From positions 417,686 to 481,685 of the forward strand of contig NZ_JAFCLZ010000002.1 of the NCBI RefSeq assembly GCF_018130165.1: 64,000 bases of DNA. The letters run 5' to 3'. Shown here one piece after another: positions 56,727-64,000 of this stretch. The notes below the pieces were generated by a model. That model made no database searches. It was given only the letters and a program-made list of their open reading frames with translations, and was not told where the DNA came from. Numbering within the stretch: position 1 is the stretch's first letter; each line of letters opens with the position of its first letter. The DNA is from Bradyrhizobium sp. JYMT SZCCT0180 (lineage in GTDB: Bacteria > Pseudomonadota > Alphaproteobacteria > Rhizobiales > Xanthobacteraceae). Position numbers and translations under genes: made by a program.

Positions 56727-57602
56727 TCAATCCTGCCGCAGGCGCTCCTGCAAGAACTCGATAAACCGTTGCGTTTTCGCCGGCAGCAGACGTGTCTCGG
56801 TGATGGCGTGGACGAGGATTGGCGTGGCCTGCCACGGCGGCAGTACGCGGCGCAGCCGTCCCTCGGCGATGTCCTCCACGACGATTTCTTCGGCCAGCAT
56901 AGCGATGCCGAGATCGAGCGTCGCCAGGCGCCGGATCATGCCGATGCTGTTGACCAGGAACCGGCCGCCGACGGCGATCTCGATTTCCTTGGTTTCGTCT
57001 TCCAGCGTCCAGATGGTGTTTCTCGGCATTCGTAGACACTCATGTCGCGCCAGATCGGTCGGCTCGTTCGGCTCGCCCGCGAGTTGGAGGTAACGCGGCG
57101 AGGCGTAGAGGTAGCGTGGAACACGGGCCAACTGGCGCGCGATCAGGGTTGAGTCCGGCAGCTCTCCCATACGGATTGCCACATCGAACGGCTCGGTCAC
57201 CAGATCGACTCGCCGTGGCGTGAGGTCGAATTCGAAGCTGATGCCGGGATAACGCCGGGAGAACTCGGCGATGTGCGGCGCCAGGTAAGCCGTGGCAAAA
57301 TCTACCGGCAGCGAGACGCGCAACACGCCGCTCGGCTGCGCCAGCATCTCGCCGAGTTGTTCGTGTGCGAGCCGCGCCTCGTCGACGATGCGCTTGCAGC
57401 GCTCGAAATACAGCAGGCCGGCTTCCGTCAATTCGACCCGGCGCGTCGTGCGATGCAGAAGGCGCAGCCCGATCGCTTTCTCCAGGCCGCTGATCCGACG
57501 TGACAGCGTCGAGTTCGGCATCCCGATCGTCGCCGCAGCCCGGCGGAAGCTGCGGGCTTTTACGACCTCGACGAACAGCGCCATGTCGTTCAGCAGTTCC
57601 AT
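56727..57602 (-). CDS. LysR-family transcriptional regulator
   Basis: 291 residues. N-terminal winged helix-turn-helix (about 1-60: MALFVEVVKARSFRRAAATI, GMPNSTLSRRISGLEKAIGL, RLLHRTTRRVELTEAG), then the effector domain (about 90-291: GVLRVSLPVDFATAYLAPHI, RRVDLVTEPFDVAIRMGEL). This is the CrgA/AphB-type subgroup. It is divergent from the Old Yellow Enzyme gene with a 104-bp gap containing ATTGGATCAAT-like AT-rich sequence suited to LysR binding. It probably activates the OYE and the isochorismatase-like gene in response to an electrophile or aromatic compound. Confidence 0.92.
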   Translation of the reverse strand: MELLNDMALFVEVVKARSFRRAAATIGMPNSTLSRRISGLEKAIGLRLLHRTTRRVELTEAGLLYFERCKRIVDEARLAHEQLGEMLAQPSGVLRVSLPVDFATAYLAPHIAEFSRRYPGISFEFDLTPRRVDLVTEPFDVAIRMGELPDSTLIARQLARVPRYLYASPRYLQLAGEPNEPTDLARHECLRMPRNTIWTLEDETKEIEIAVGGRFLVNSIGMIRRLATLDLGIAMLAEEIVVEDIAEGRLRRVLPPWQATPILVHAITETRLLPAKTQRFIEFLQERLRQD

Positions 57603-57706
57603 CTATTGCTCCACCATTGGATCAATCATTTCAATATTACGCCATTTATCCTGAAATGTGGACATCCCATCTTCGGTGCTGTCGTAACCCCGAGGAAATC
57701 CACGCC

Positions 57707-58777
57707 ATGAGCCGCTTCTTCACGCCTGTCCGCATCGGCCGCTTCGAGCTGCCAAACCGCCTCGTCATGGCGCCGATGACCCGTTCCCGATCCGACGATG
57801 CCGGCCTGCCGGGCGACCTCGTCGCCACCTATTACGGCCAGCGCGCCAGCGCCGGGCTCATCATCACGGAGGGCGTCTATCCGACCGCGATGGGCAAGGG
57901 CTATGTGCGGACGCCTGGTATCGAGACCGACGCGCAGCTTGCCGCCTGGCGGCACGTGGCGGATGCGGTGCACGCCCGCGGCGGCCGCATCTTCATGCAG
58001 CTCATGCATTGCGGACGGATCTCGCATCCGTCGCTGCTACCGGAGGACGCGCTTCCCGTCGCGCCGTCGGCGGTTAAGCCGGCCGGCCAGACCTGGACCG
58101 CCAAGGGGCAGCAGGATTTTGTCACGCCCCGTGCGCTTGATCTGGCCGAGATCGCGGGCGTCGTCGCCAGCTACGGTTCTGCGACGCGCCGGGCCCTCGA
58201 TGCCGGTTTCGACGGGGTCGAGTTGCATGCGGCTTCCGGCTATCTGCCCGAACAGTTCCTGTCGTCGGGCAGCAACCAACGCCAGGACGAATACGGTGGC
58301 TCGCTGGCCAATCGCGCGCGCTTCATTCTGGAAGTGCTGACGGCGATGACGGCGGAGGCTGGCGGCGATCGCGTCGGCATCAAGATCTCGCCGGAAATGA
58401 ACTACAACGACATCTCGGACGCCGCACCGCAGGAAACCTATGCCTATCTCGTCGAACAACTGAATGCGTTCAGTCCCGCCTACCTGCACGTCGCGTTGTT
58501 CGGTGCCAAGGTCGATTACCACGGGCTGTTGCGGCCGCGTTTCGCCGGCGCTTACCTGGCCGGCGGTGGTTTGGACCAAAACTCTGCCGACGCCTTGCTG
58601 AAGAGCGGGCCTGCGGATGCCGTCGTGTTCGGCAGCGCCTTCCTCGCCAACCCGGATTTGCCCGAGCGCTTTCGCCAGGGTGCCACGCTCAATGCACCGG
58701 ACCGGACGACGTTCTTCACCCCGGGCGAACAGGGCTACACCGACTATCCGGCCTTGCGCGCGGCCGCGATCGCATGA
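57707..58777 (+). CDS. Old Yellow Enzyme-family alkene reductase
   Basis: 356 residues from the ATG at 57707, with GAGGAAA ahead; open sequence upstream is antisense to LysR. FMN-binding TIM barrel. The start RFFTPVRIGRFELPNRLVMA followed by PMTRSR is typical; QLMHCGRISHPSLLPEDALP holds the conserved His/Asn-type region, and FDGVELHAASGYLPEQFLSS plus NQRQDEYGGSLANRARFILE the core. It reduces activated C=C bonds of enones, nitroesters or maleimides with NAD(P)H. It forms an operon-like pair with the downstream isochorismatase-like gene (70-base gap). Confidence 0.93.
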   Translation: MSRFFTPVRIGRFELPNRLVMAPMTRSRSDDAGLPGDLVATYYGQRASAGLIITEGVYPTAMGKGYVRTPGIETDAQLAAWRHVADAVHARGGRIFMQLMHCGRISHPSLLPEDALPVAPSAVKPAGQTWTAKGQQDFVTPRALDLAEIAGVVASYGSATRRALDAGFDGVELHAASGYLPEQFLSSGSNQRQDEYGGSLANRARFILEVLTAMTAEAGGDRVGIKISPEMNYNDISDAAPQETYAYLVEQLNAFSPAYLHVALFGAKVDYHGLLRPRFAGAYLAGGGLDQNSADALLKSGPADAVVFGSAFLANPDLPERFRQGATLNAPDRTTFFTPGEQGYTDYPALRAAAIA

Positions 58778-58847
58778 GGCGCGCCGCGACGTTTGCCGGC
58801 ATCTGTTTGCAGTGCGCGCCACTGGCCAAAACTGAGGAAGAACCACG

Positions 58848-59432
58848 ATGACTTATGAGAGATTCAACGCCGACAACGCAGCTTTGCTGCTGATCGACCA
58901 TCAGGTCGGCACCATGAGCTGGGTAAAATCCATTCCGTTCGAAGAGGTGAAACGCAATGCCCTGATGTTGGCGCAGGCGGCACGCATCCTCAAGCTGCCG
59001 GTCGTGCTGACTTCCAGCATGGAGGAACATGCGCAGGGGCCGCTGCTGAGCGAACTGGAATCAATCCTGCCGGCGGCATTCTCAGCCCGCATCAAGCGCG
59101 TCGGCATCGTCAACGCCATGGACGACGAGAATTTCGCTGCGGCTGTCAGGGCGACCGGGCGCAGGAAGTTGATCATCGCCGGCGTCACCAACGACGTATG
59201 CACGGTCTATCCGGCGCTGAGCCTGGTGCGGGATGGCTTCGAGGTTCAGGTCGTCGCCGATGCCGGCGGTTCGCCGACCATGATGGGCGACGACATTGCA
59301 CTGCGCCGGATGGAGCGTGGCGGCGTCACCCTCACCACGACCGGGCAGCTGATCGCCGAGCTGGCCGGCAACTGGACCACACCCGAAGGCGGCCAGCTAG
59401 TTCAGATGGTGATGTCGGCCCTCCAGGCCTGA
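58848..59432 (+). CDS. isochorismatase-family cysteine hydrolase
   Basis: 194 residues. The catalytic triad of the family is visible: Asp in ALLLIDHQVGTM (about 17), Lys in RRKLIIAGVTNDV (about 106-108) and the nucleophile Cys in GVTNDVCTVYPALSLVRDG (about 117). It has the usual alpha/beta Rossmann-like layout and length. Such enzymes hydrolyse amides or vinyl ethers (nicotinamidase, YcaC and others); the substrate here is unknown. It follows the OYE gene and may complete the same degradation step. Confidence 0.92.
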   Translation: MTYERFNADNAALLLIDHQVGTMSWVKSIPFEEVKRNALMLAQAARILKLPVVLTSSMEEHAQGPLLSELESILPAAFSARIKRVGIVNAMDDENFAAAVRATGRRKLIIAGVTNDVCTVYPALSLVRDGFEVQVVADAGGSPTMMGDDIALRRMERGGVTLTTTGQLIAELAGNWTTPEGGQLVQMVMSALQA

Positions 59433-59485
59433 GCAAAGCGAAGCGTGCACCACCGCCATCCAGCCGCAATGCGTGCGCTGCAATT

Positions 59486-61750
59486 TCACTGCGCCGGTGT
59501 TGCCGCTGCGCGCGCCGGAAGCGGCGCCGCATTGCTCTCCTGCGTCGCGACGCGATCGCCGGTTTTCGTCGCCATCGCCGTGCCGCTGTCGAAGCGGACG
59601 CGGTAGACCGCCAGATTCTCGATCACGCGCTGGACATAGTTTCGCGTCTCGGAGAACGGAATGCGCTCGACCCAGTCGACCGGATCGACCTTGGGATCGC
59701 GCGGATCGCCATACGCCTTGATCCAGTCCCGGACCCGGCCGCGGCCGGCGTTGTAGCCGGCGAAGGTCATGATGTGCGAGCCCTTGTATTCGCTGAGCAG
59801 CGCGCTGAGTTCGCCGGCGCCCATTTGGGTGTTGTAGACGGGATCGGAAACCATCCGGTCCCAATCATATTTGACGCCGAAGCGCTTGGCGGTGTCGCGC
59901 CCGGCCTCCGGGGTGATCTGCATCAGCCCGACCGCATTGGCGTGAGACTTGTCGCGCTGGTCGAACGCGCTCTCGGTGCGCGCCACCGAATAGATCATGC
60001 CGTGCTCGATCTCGGGCGCGATCTGCTTGTGCGGCGGAATGCCGATGGTCGGGAACGCGTAATGGTCGAGCGCCAGCCCGCGGCCGAGCGAGGGTTTTCC
60101 GATCTGCAGCATCGCGCGGGCGTCGTTCCGGCGGCCGGTGAGTTCGCCGAGCGCTTCGAGCAGCGCCACATTGGAGCTTTGCTCGCCGAGATCGGTAACG
60201 AAATAGAGCACGACGTCGCGCTCGCCGATTTCGTACAGCATGTCGGCGGCGCGAACGCGTTCGTCGATGCTCGAAGCGTCGGCCGACGCGAGAACCGGTG
60301 AGGGCGGGCGCAATTCGATCTTGTCGCGGCCGAGTTTTGCGTGCGCGAGCTGACCGTAATAGGCGGTCGGATAGCGTGCGGCTGTTTCATAGCTCGTGCG
60401 CACCATGTCCTTGTCGCCTAGGGCTTCGGCGACCCGCCCGCGCCAGTAATGCGCCCGCGACAGCACGGTGGGATTGGCCTGGCCCTCGTCGATCCGGGCG
60501 AAATGCTCGCGCGCGCTAACGGGCTCGTCGAGATAGCGCAGGGCGATCCAGCCGCACATGAAGTGGTAGTCGGACCGGTAGTATTCGTTGGCCGCCAGCG
60601 CCGCGGGCTGGATGACCTGGTAGGCGGTCAGGAATTTGCCTTCGTCGAGCAGCTTGCGGGCGAGCGAGCGCCGCTCGCGCCACCATTGATCGGTGTCCTG
60701 CAGCGCCATCGTCTCAGGCCGCGCCGCCAGCATCAGGCGGGCCGCGTCGTCGATGCGCTTCTCGGCGAGCATCCACTGGATCCGGCACAGCGTGTAGCCA
60801 AGATCGGCGCGCGCCTCGACCGGGACGTCGTTGAGCGCATCCATGGCCTTGTTCGATTTGCCCCTGACCGCGGCACAGGCCTTTACGATCGCCAGGTCGT
60901 CGTCGCCGAGGAGTTTTGCTGCACGCTTCGCGCCTGCGAGATCCTTGGCGCCGATGCGCTTGTCCATGCGCGCGCGGTGATCGTCGCGGGTGAGCAGGTC
61001 GCCGAACAGCTCCAGCACGTCGGGTTCGACGCGCTCCGACAATTCGTCCGACCGCCACGCGTCGCGCACCAGCCGGCCCGCGCCGTCGCGATCGCCTTCA
61101 CTGAGCCTGACGCGCGCGAGCGCCAGCTTGCCCCTGGCGCTGATCGGCGCCTCACCGGTGAAGCCGCGAACCTTGGCGCCATCGGCGCGCTCCTGCCACA
61201 GCCGCGCTTCGGCCCGCCGGCGTAGCTGCGCCGCGCTCGGCCATTCCGGATTGGCGGCGATGAAGGCCTCATAGCGGTTGAAATTCGCCGTGGTCTCGGA
61301 GTGGCGCAGGATGAACCATTCGACGAGCTTCTGGGCGGCCGGATCGGCGATCCTGTTGCGCGTCGCGGTCGCATCGTCGGTCTTCGCCCTGCGCGCGAGA
61401 CTGATCGCTTCCTTCACCAGCGCAAGATCGCCGGTCAGTGCTGGAGCGGCCTCTTTGGTTTCCCTGGGAGCAGGGGCGTCCTTTGCACGCTTTGACTTCT
61501 TCTTCGCGTCGGCATGTTTTGCGTTCTTCGCAAGTTTTGCGTGGCGGCGCTTTTCGACTGCAGCGTTGCGTTGTGGACCAGCATCCTTTTTCGCATCGAG
61601 CATTTTCTTTGCATCGTGCGGCTTCTTCGCATCGTGCGTTTTTTTGGCGGGTTGCTGTTTGGGATTGGTCCGCGCCGTCGCCTCGGGCGCGAACAGGGCG
61701 AGCGCTGTTGCGGCGAGAAGACAGGACAGTGAGCGCAAGCAACGGTTCAT
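59486..61750 (-). CDS. soluble lytic murein transglycosylase (Slt70-like)
   Basis: 754 residues from the ATG at 61750. Signal peptide MNRCLRSLSCLLAATALALF, cut near ATAR. A highly basic low-complexity segment (about 28-95) repeats KKxHDAKK-type units and then becomes KKKSKRAKD. A superhelical U-shaped domain (about 110-560) follows and the SLT domain (about 580-720) has the catalytic Glu in SVARTESAFDQRDKSHANAV, GLMQITPEAGRDTAKRFG, NTQMGAGELSALLSEYKGS and AGYNAGRGRVRDW. It cleaves peptidoglycan glycan strands to anhydromuropeptides in the periplasm. The basic arm could hold it to the anionic wall. Confidence 0.95.
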   Translation of the reverse strand: MNRCLRSLSCLLAATALALFAPEATARTNPKQQPAKKTHDAKKPHDAKKMLDAKKDAGPQRNAAVEKRRHAKLAKNAKHADAKKKSKRAKDAPAPRETKEAAPALTGDLALVKEAISLARRAKTDDATATRNRIADPAAQKLVEWFILRHSETTANFNRYEAFIAANPEWPSAAQLRRRAEARLWQERADGAKVRGFTGEAPISARGKLALARVRLSEGDRDGAGRLVRDAWRSDELSERVEPDVLELFGDLLTRDDHRARMDKRIGAKDLAGAKRAAKLLGDDDLAIVKACAAVRGKSNKAMDALNDVPVEARADLGYTLCRIQWMLAEKRIDDAARLMLAARPETMALQDTDQWWRERRSLARKLLDEGKFLTAYQVIQPAALAANEYYRSDYHFMCGWIALRYLDEPVSAREHFARIDEGQANPTVLSRAHYWRGRVAEALGDKDMVRTSYETAARYPTAYYGQLAHAKLGRDKIELRPPSPVLASADASSIDERVRAADMLYEIGERDVVLYFVTDLGEQSSNVALLEALGELTGRRNDARAMLQIGKPSLGRGLALDHYAFPTIGIPPHKQIAPEIEHGMIYSVARTESAFDQRDKSHANAVGLMQITPEAGRDTAKRFGVKYDWDRMVSDPVYNTQMGAGELSALLSEYKGSHIMTFAGYNAGRGRVRDWIKAYGDPRDPKVDPVDWVERIPFSETRNYVQRVIENLAVYRVRFDSGTAMATKTGDRVATQESNAAPLPARAAATPAQ

Positions 61751-61924
61751 TCCATGGTGCTCCCCATGAGTCACAAACCAAGAATCGCACGTCGCGTGCG
61801 GCCCGAGCCGTCCGAGAGGTAACATGAGATCGATTAATCAATTGTCGCATCGGTGCAACAGCGCGCGGGAAACCGCGCGGCAAATGGAACCCGAAGGTCG
61901 ATCGAATCCAGCAGGGCGGCTGAC

Positions 61925-62089
61925 CTATTTGGGTGTCTGCAGTTCGTGCGAGGAGGCCCATTCGTCCGCTTGGGACGGGGCTTTCAGGTCGTCGGGCCGC
62001 TTCAAGGCTGCAAGCCGGAACAGGCCAACGACCACGATTGCCGGAAGGACAATGGCGGCGGCGCAGAGCGCCAGTAGCGAGGTCCACAT
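61925..62089 (-). CDS. small single-pass membrane protein, unknown
   Basis: 54 residues from the ATG at 62089 (MWTSLLALCAAAIVLPAIVV), with one hydrophobic helix (about 2-26) followed by a polar tail rich in Lys, Asp and Ser (RPDDLKAPSQADEWASSHEL). A weak ribosome-binding site (GGTGTG) lies upstream; open sequence reaching 62263 shows no features of a start. No motif or family is known to me. Genes like this are common in Bradyrhizobium. Confidence 0.4.
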   Translation of the reverse strand: MWTSLLALCAAAIVLPAIVVVGLFRLAALKRPDDLKAPSQADEWASSHELQTPK

Positions 62090-62384
62090 GGCAGCACACC
62101 AATCTTGCTGCCCCACGAATAAAACCGGATGGGGCCGGGTGGTGTTCCCAGAACCAGAACAAGCCGCCGTGATGTGGAACCAACATTTCCCTGGGAACTT
62201 GGTTTGGTCCATCGGGCGATTACCGCTGATTTGCGTCCGATGCGGAATGGCGGCCCCAGCCATGAGCCCCCTCCCACTGGGGCCGCTTCCTTCTAACCGG
62301 TTTTCGCTCCCCCAACAGAGATGCGCGGCCGCCCCGGAACGAATGACACTTATGTCGGTTAGCGGACTCGCGGGGTAAGCTCAG

Positions 62385-62573
62385 ATGAGCAAGCAAAGCG
62401 AAGATCTCAGAGACCAAGCTCGACGAGCAAGCCGCCTCGCGCTGACGATCAGCGACCTCGAGGCCTCGGTGAAACTGAAAGAATTGTCCAGACAGTACGA
62501 CGCCGACGCCGAGAGGCTGGAGAAGATCGACCGCCTGGCGTCCGGCACGACGCGTGGTGACCTTCAAGGATGA
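62385..62573 (+). CDS. small helical protein, unknown
   Basis: 62 residues, ATG at 62385 with GGGG upstream (GCGGGGTAAGCTCAG). Entirely charged and helical (MSKQSEDLRDQARRASRLAL, SDLEASVKLKELSRQYDADA), with a likely coiled coil. No domain known. It overlaps nothing and is followed by the gene at 62600. I recall similar small proteins in Bradyrhizobium but cannot check. Confidence 0.6.
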   Translation: MSKQSEDLRDQARRASRLALTISDLEASVKLKELSRQYDADAERLEKIDRLASGTTRGDLQG

Positions 62574-62599
62574 GAGTATCTCCGGTTCAGGGGCGTCCC

Positions 62600-62830
62600 A
62601 TGTACCCTTGGCGGTTTGGCGAATTCGACAATGTGATGGATGACGCGCTCAACATCGCGATGGACTATCTCATTCGCACCGACCAGGCCGTCGAATTCCG
62701 GGAGACGCAGGCCGTGGCCGCAAACGCTATCGCGGACGCCTGGCGCGCCGGTGTGCGCAGTCGCATGCGGCTTACCAACGTGGCGATCAGGGCGGTCGAA
62801 CAAAACCGCGATACATCGGGAAACCCTTAA
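62600..62830 (+). CDS. small conserved hypothetical protein
   Basis: 76 residues from the ATG at 62600 (GGGGCGTCCC ahead), starting MYPWRFGEFDNVMDDALNIA. It continues with MDYLIRTDQAVEFRETQAVA and ANAIADAWRAGVRSRMRLTN, a helical pattern without cysteine, metal motif or membrane segment. Similar short proteins occur in several Bradyrhizobium genomes as I recall. A longer start at 62570 in the same frame is less likely. Function unknown. Confidence 0.65.
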   Translation: MYPWRFGEFDNVMDDALNIAMDYLIRTDQAVEFRETQAVAANAIADAWRAGVRSRMRLTNVAIRAVEQNRDTSGNP

Positions 62831-62919
62831 GCCAGCGCTATCGCGGCCGATCGGGTGGCCAGGCGAGGGCGGGTTGAACAATAACGGCTTTCCGGGATTG
62901 GATAATCCTAGAGGCCGCC

Positions 62920-63264
62920 ATGATGAATTTTATTGCTCTTGTTGTGGAAGACGACCCGTTGCAGCGGGCGGTTTTGGCCGACCTGCTGAAAGAGCAAGGC
63001 CTCGAAGTTGTCGAGTGCGCCAGCGCGGAGGCTGCCGAACTCGTGCTGGTTGCGACCGGTACTGAACTGCGGGCCCTGGTGACGGACGTGAATCTCGCGG
63101 GCGAAATGTCCGGTGTCGCGCTGGCGCAGTACGCCAAACGCAAGTTTCCCCTTTTGAATGTGGTAATGGTGTCCGGACGTGGCCCACCTTACATTCCGCA
63201 GGATACGCGCTTTCTGATGAAACCCTATCTGCCGGACGAGTTACTCGACGCCGTCCTGAACTAG
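62920..63264 (+). CDS. single-domain response regulator
   Basis: 114 residues, only a receiver domain. The acidic pair is in IALVVEDDPLQRAVLADLLK, the phosphorylated Asp in ALVTDVNLAGEMSGVALAQY, the switch Ser in VVMVSGRGPP and the Lys in FLMKPYLPDELLDAV. With no output domain it works by protein contact, like CheY or the intermediate of a phosphorelay. No kinase gene lies in this part of the window. Its stop overlaps by 4 bases the stop of the convergent small gene. Confidence 0.93.
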   Translation: MMNFIALVVEDDPLQRAVLADLLKEQGLEVVECASAEAAELVLVATGTELRALVTDVNLAGEMSGVALAQYAKRKFPLLNVVMVSGRGPPYIPQDTRFLMKPYLPDELLDAVLN

Positions 63265-63452
63265 ATCGGCTCGCGCCGCCTTGAGGGACGGCCCTTCAGA
63301 TATTTGAGGCCCTCAACGGCCAGCGTGCGTTCATCGAAGCGCTTGCCTTCGAGAAATCTGGCGACTTCGTCCCTGGCCTGCCGTTCCTGCTCCGAAGTGA
63401 GATTGACCATCATTCCGTAGGTCTTCATCACACGATCAATCGCCGTTTGCAT
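63261..63452 (-). CDS. small hypothetical protein convergent with response regulator
   Basis: 63 residues from the ATG at 63452, which has AGGAGA at a good distance; an extended start at 63527 is less likely. Sequence MQTAIDRVMKTYGMMVNLTS, EQERQARDEVARFLEGKRFD and a basic end RPSRRREPI suggest a small soluble helical protein. No known motif. The 4-base overlap of stops with the receiver gene is tight and may allow mutual antisense effects. Confidence 0.65.
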   Translation of the reverse strand: MQTAIDRVMKTYGMMVNLTSEQERQARDEVARFLEGKRFDERTLAVEGLKYLKGRPSRRREPI

Positions 63453-63540
63453 GACAACTCTCCTAACGCTCCAGAAAGGGAACCTCCGATTGGAACGAAA
63501 GTTCCCCATCGGAATTACCGGGTGCAACAGGAGTCAGACG

Positions 63541-63744
63541 ATGGATCGGGTGACGCGGTGTTTGCGTTGCGGAAAAAGAATGGTCCGCACCTCCGGCTTG
63601 AGCGGCAGGGTCGAACTGAAATGCGTGTTCTGCGATAAACTTGATCCGCTGAGGATGGAGGCGGCCAAATGGGCCGACGGCCCGCTCGCCACGGGAATCG
63701 CGGGCGATCGCCTTTCGGGCGAGACCGAGCTTCACAAATTGTGA
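63541..63744 (+). CDS. small zinc-ribbon-like protein
   Basis: 67 residues from the ATG at 63541, with AGGAG seven bases ahead. It begins MDRVTRCLRCGKRMVRTSGL and continues SGRVELKCVFCDKLDPLRME, placing CxxC and CxxC 20 residues apart, a likely four-cysteine zinc ribbon. The rest is short and polar. The role is unknown; such mini-ribbons are often nucleic-acid or protein binding. It is oriented away from the gene at 63452. Confidence 0.7.
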   Translation: MDRVTRCLRCGKRMVRTSGLSGRVELKCVFCDKLDPLRMEAAKWADGPLATGIAGDRLSGETELHKL

Positions 63745-63820
63745 TCGGATGTCGCATGCCGGATGGTCCGGCCTAGGCTGAACATTCGAAAGTTCATCAC
63801 AATCGCTACGGCAGGTAAGG

Positions 63821-64000
63821 TGCGACAAAACAACCCGACGGGCAAATCAATTCGGAGTTTCAGAAATTGTGTCAAGTAGAAAATTTCCGTAAATCAAAAA
63901 TATTTCTGTTGTCGACCGGCCCAAATCAGTGCGCATCTATCGCCATCCCGTCCTACTCAGAAGGGCGTCGGCCGTCGTCACGGACGTTGGGCGGGTTGCG
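63821..64000 (+). repeat. long dispersed repeat, second copy, truncated by window end
   Basis: Starts tgcgacaaaacaacccgacg and aligns with 18050-18220 through aaatatttctgtt, ccatcccgtcctactcagaa and cggacgttgg to the last base. The best-conserved part is the final 60 bases; the first half has more changes and small indels. It probably continues outside the window as in the first copy. It carries no gene in the visible part. Confidence 0.8.

Overview
The window reads as a chromosomal segment of a Bradyrhizobium-like alphaproteobacterium (Nitrobacteraceae). This rests on the high GC content, the gene order secG-pyrG-NIPSNAP-kdsA and eno-ftsB-like-pdhA-pdhB-DUF5076-pdhC-lpdA, an E1-beta subunit with its own lipoyl domain, abundant Bug-type binding proteins, and dispersed palindromes containing GTCATTGCGAGCG. 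That assignment is recognition from the sequence; no database was searched. I see no rRNA, tRNA, CRISPR array, intact insertion sequence or replication origin.

Bases 1-11,060 hold signalling and cell-surface genes. A truncated CHASE3/PAS sensor is divergent from a Tat-exported solute-binding protein. A 52-residue double-glycine-leader peptide converges on a large VCBS-repeat protein. Then comes a same-strand set: FecR-like protein, TPR protein, ABC_sub_bind protein and a membrane class III adenylate/guanylate cyclase. Bases 11,060-18,890 look like an accessory strip: remnants of a second cyclase gene, an acyltransferase with an SGNH domain, a large exported coiled-coil protein of unknown function, small membrane proteins, an 18-bp perfect palindrome and about 0.7 kb of dispersed repeat DNA. 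A second copy of part of that repeat runs off the right edge of the window.

Bases 18,895-33,600 contain a carboxy-terminal processing protease, a GGDEF/EAL protein, an amidase/MFS operon divergent from a CGNR zinc-finger regulator with a candidate operator, then moaC, trpC, trpD and a PpiD-like periplasmic chaperone. tpiA and a small XRE-cupin/unknown/GNAT operon follow. Bases 33,600-46,000 carry secG, pyrG, kdsA, an MFS transporter, a Bug protein, queF, a cytochrome c/Vgb-like pair, eno and an M15-like peptidase with low-complexity arms.

Bases 46,000-54,050 hold two oxidoreductases, an FtsB/DivIC-like protein and the complete pyruvate dehydrogenase operon, so enolase and the enzymes that feed acetyl-CoA into central metabolism lie close together. 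Bases 54,050-64,000 contain a threonine-synthase-like enzyme, a second Bug protein, a LysR regulator divergent from an Old Yellow Enzyme and an isochorismatase-like hydrolase, an Slt-type lytic transglycosylase, and a group of very small genes around a single-domain response regulator.

The most unusual items are the VCBS array, in which cysteines rise along the protein (0, 1, 3, 7, 7 per repeat) in units spaced at exactly 330 bp, the orphan double-glycine peptide beside it, and several palindromes placed to act as operators.
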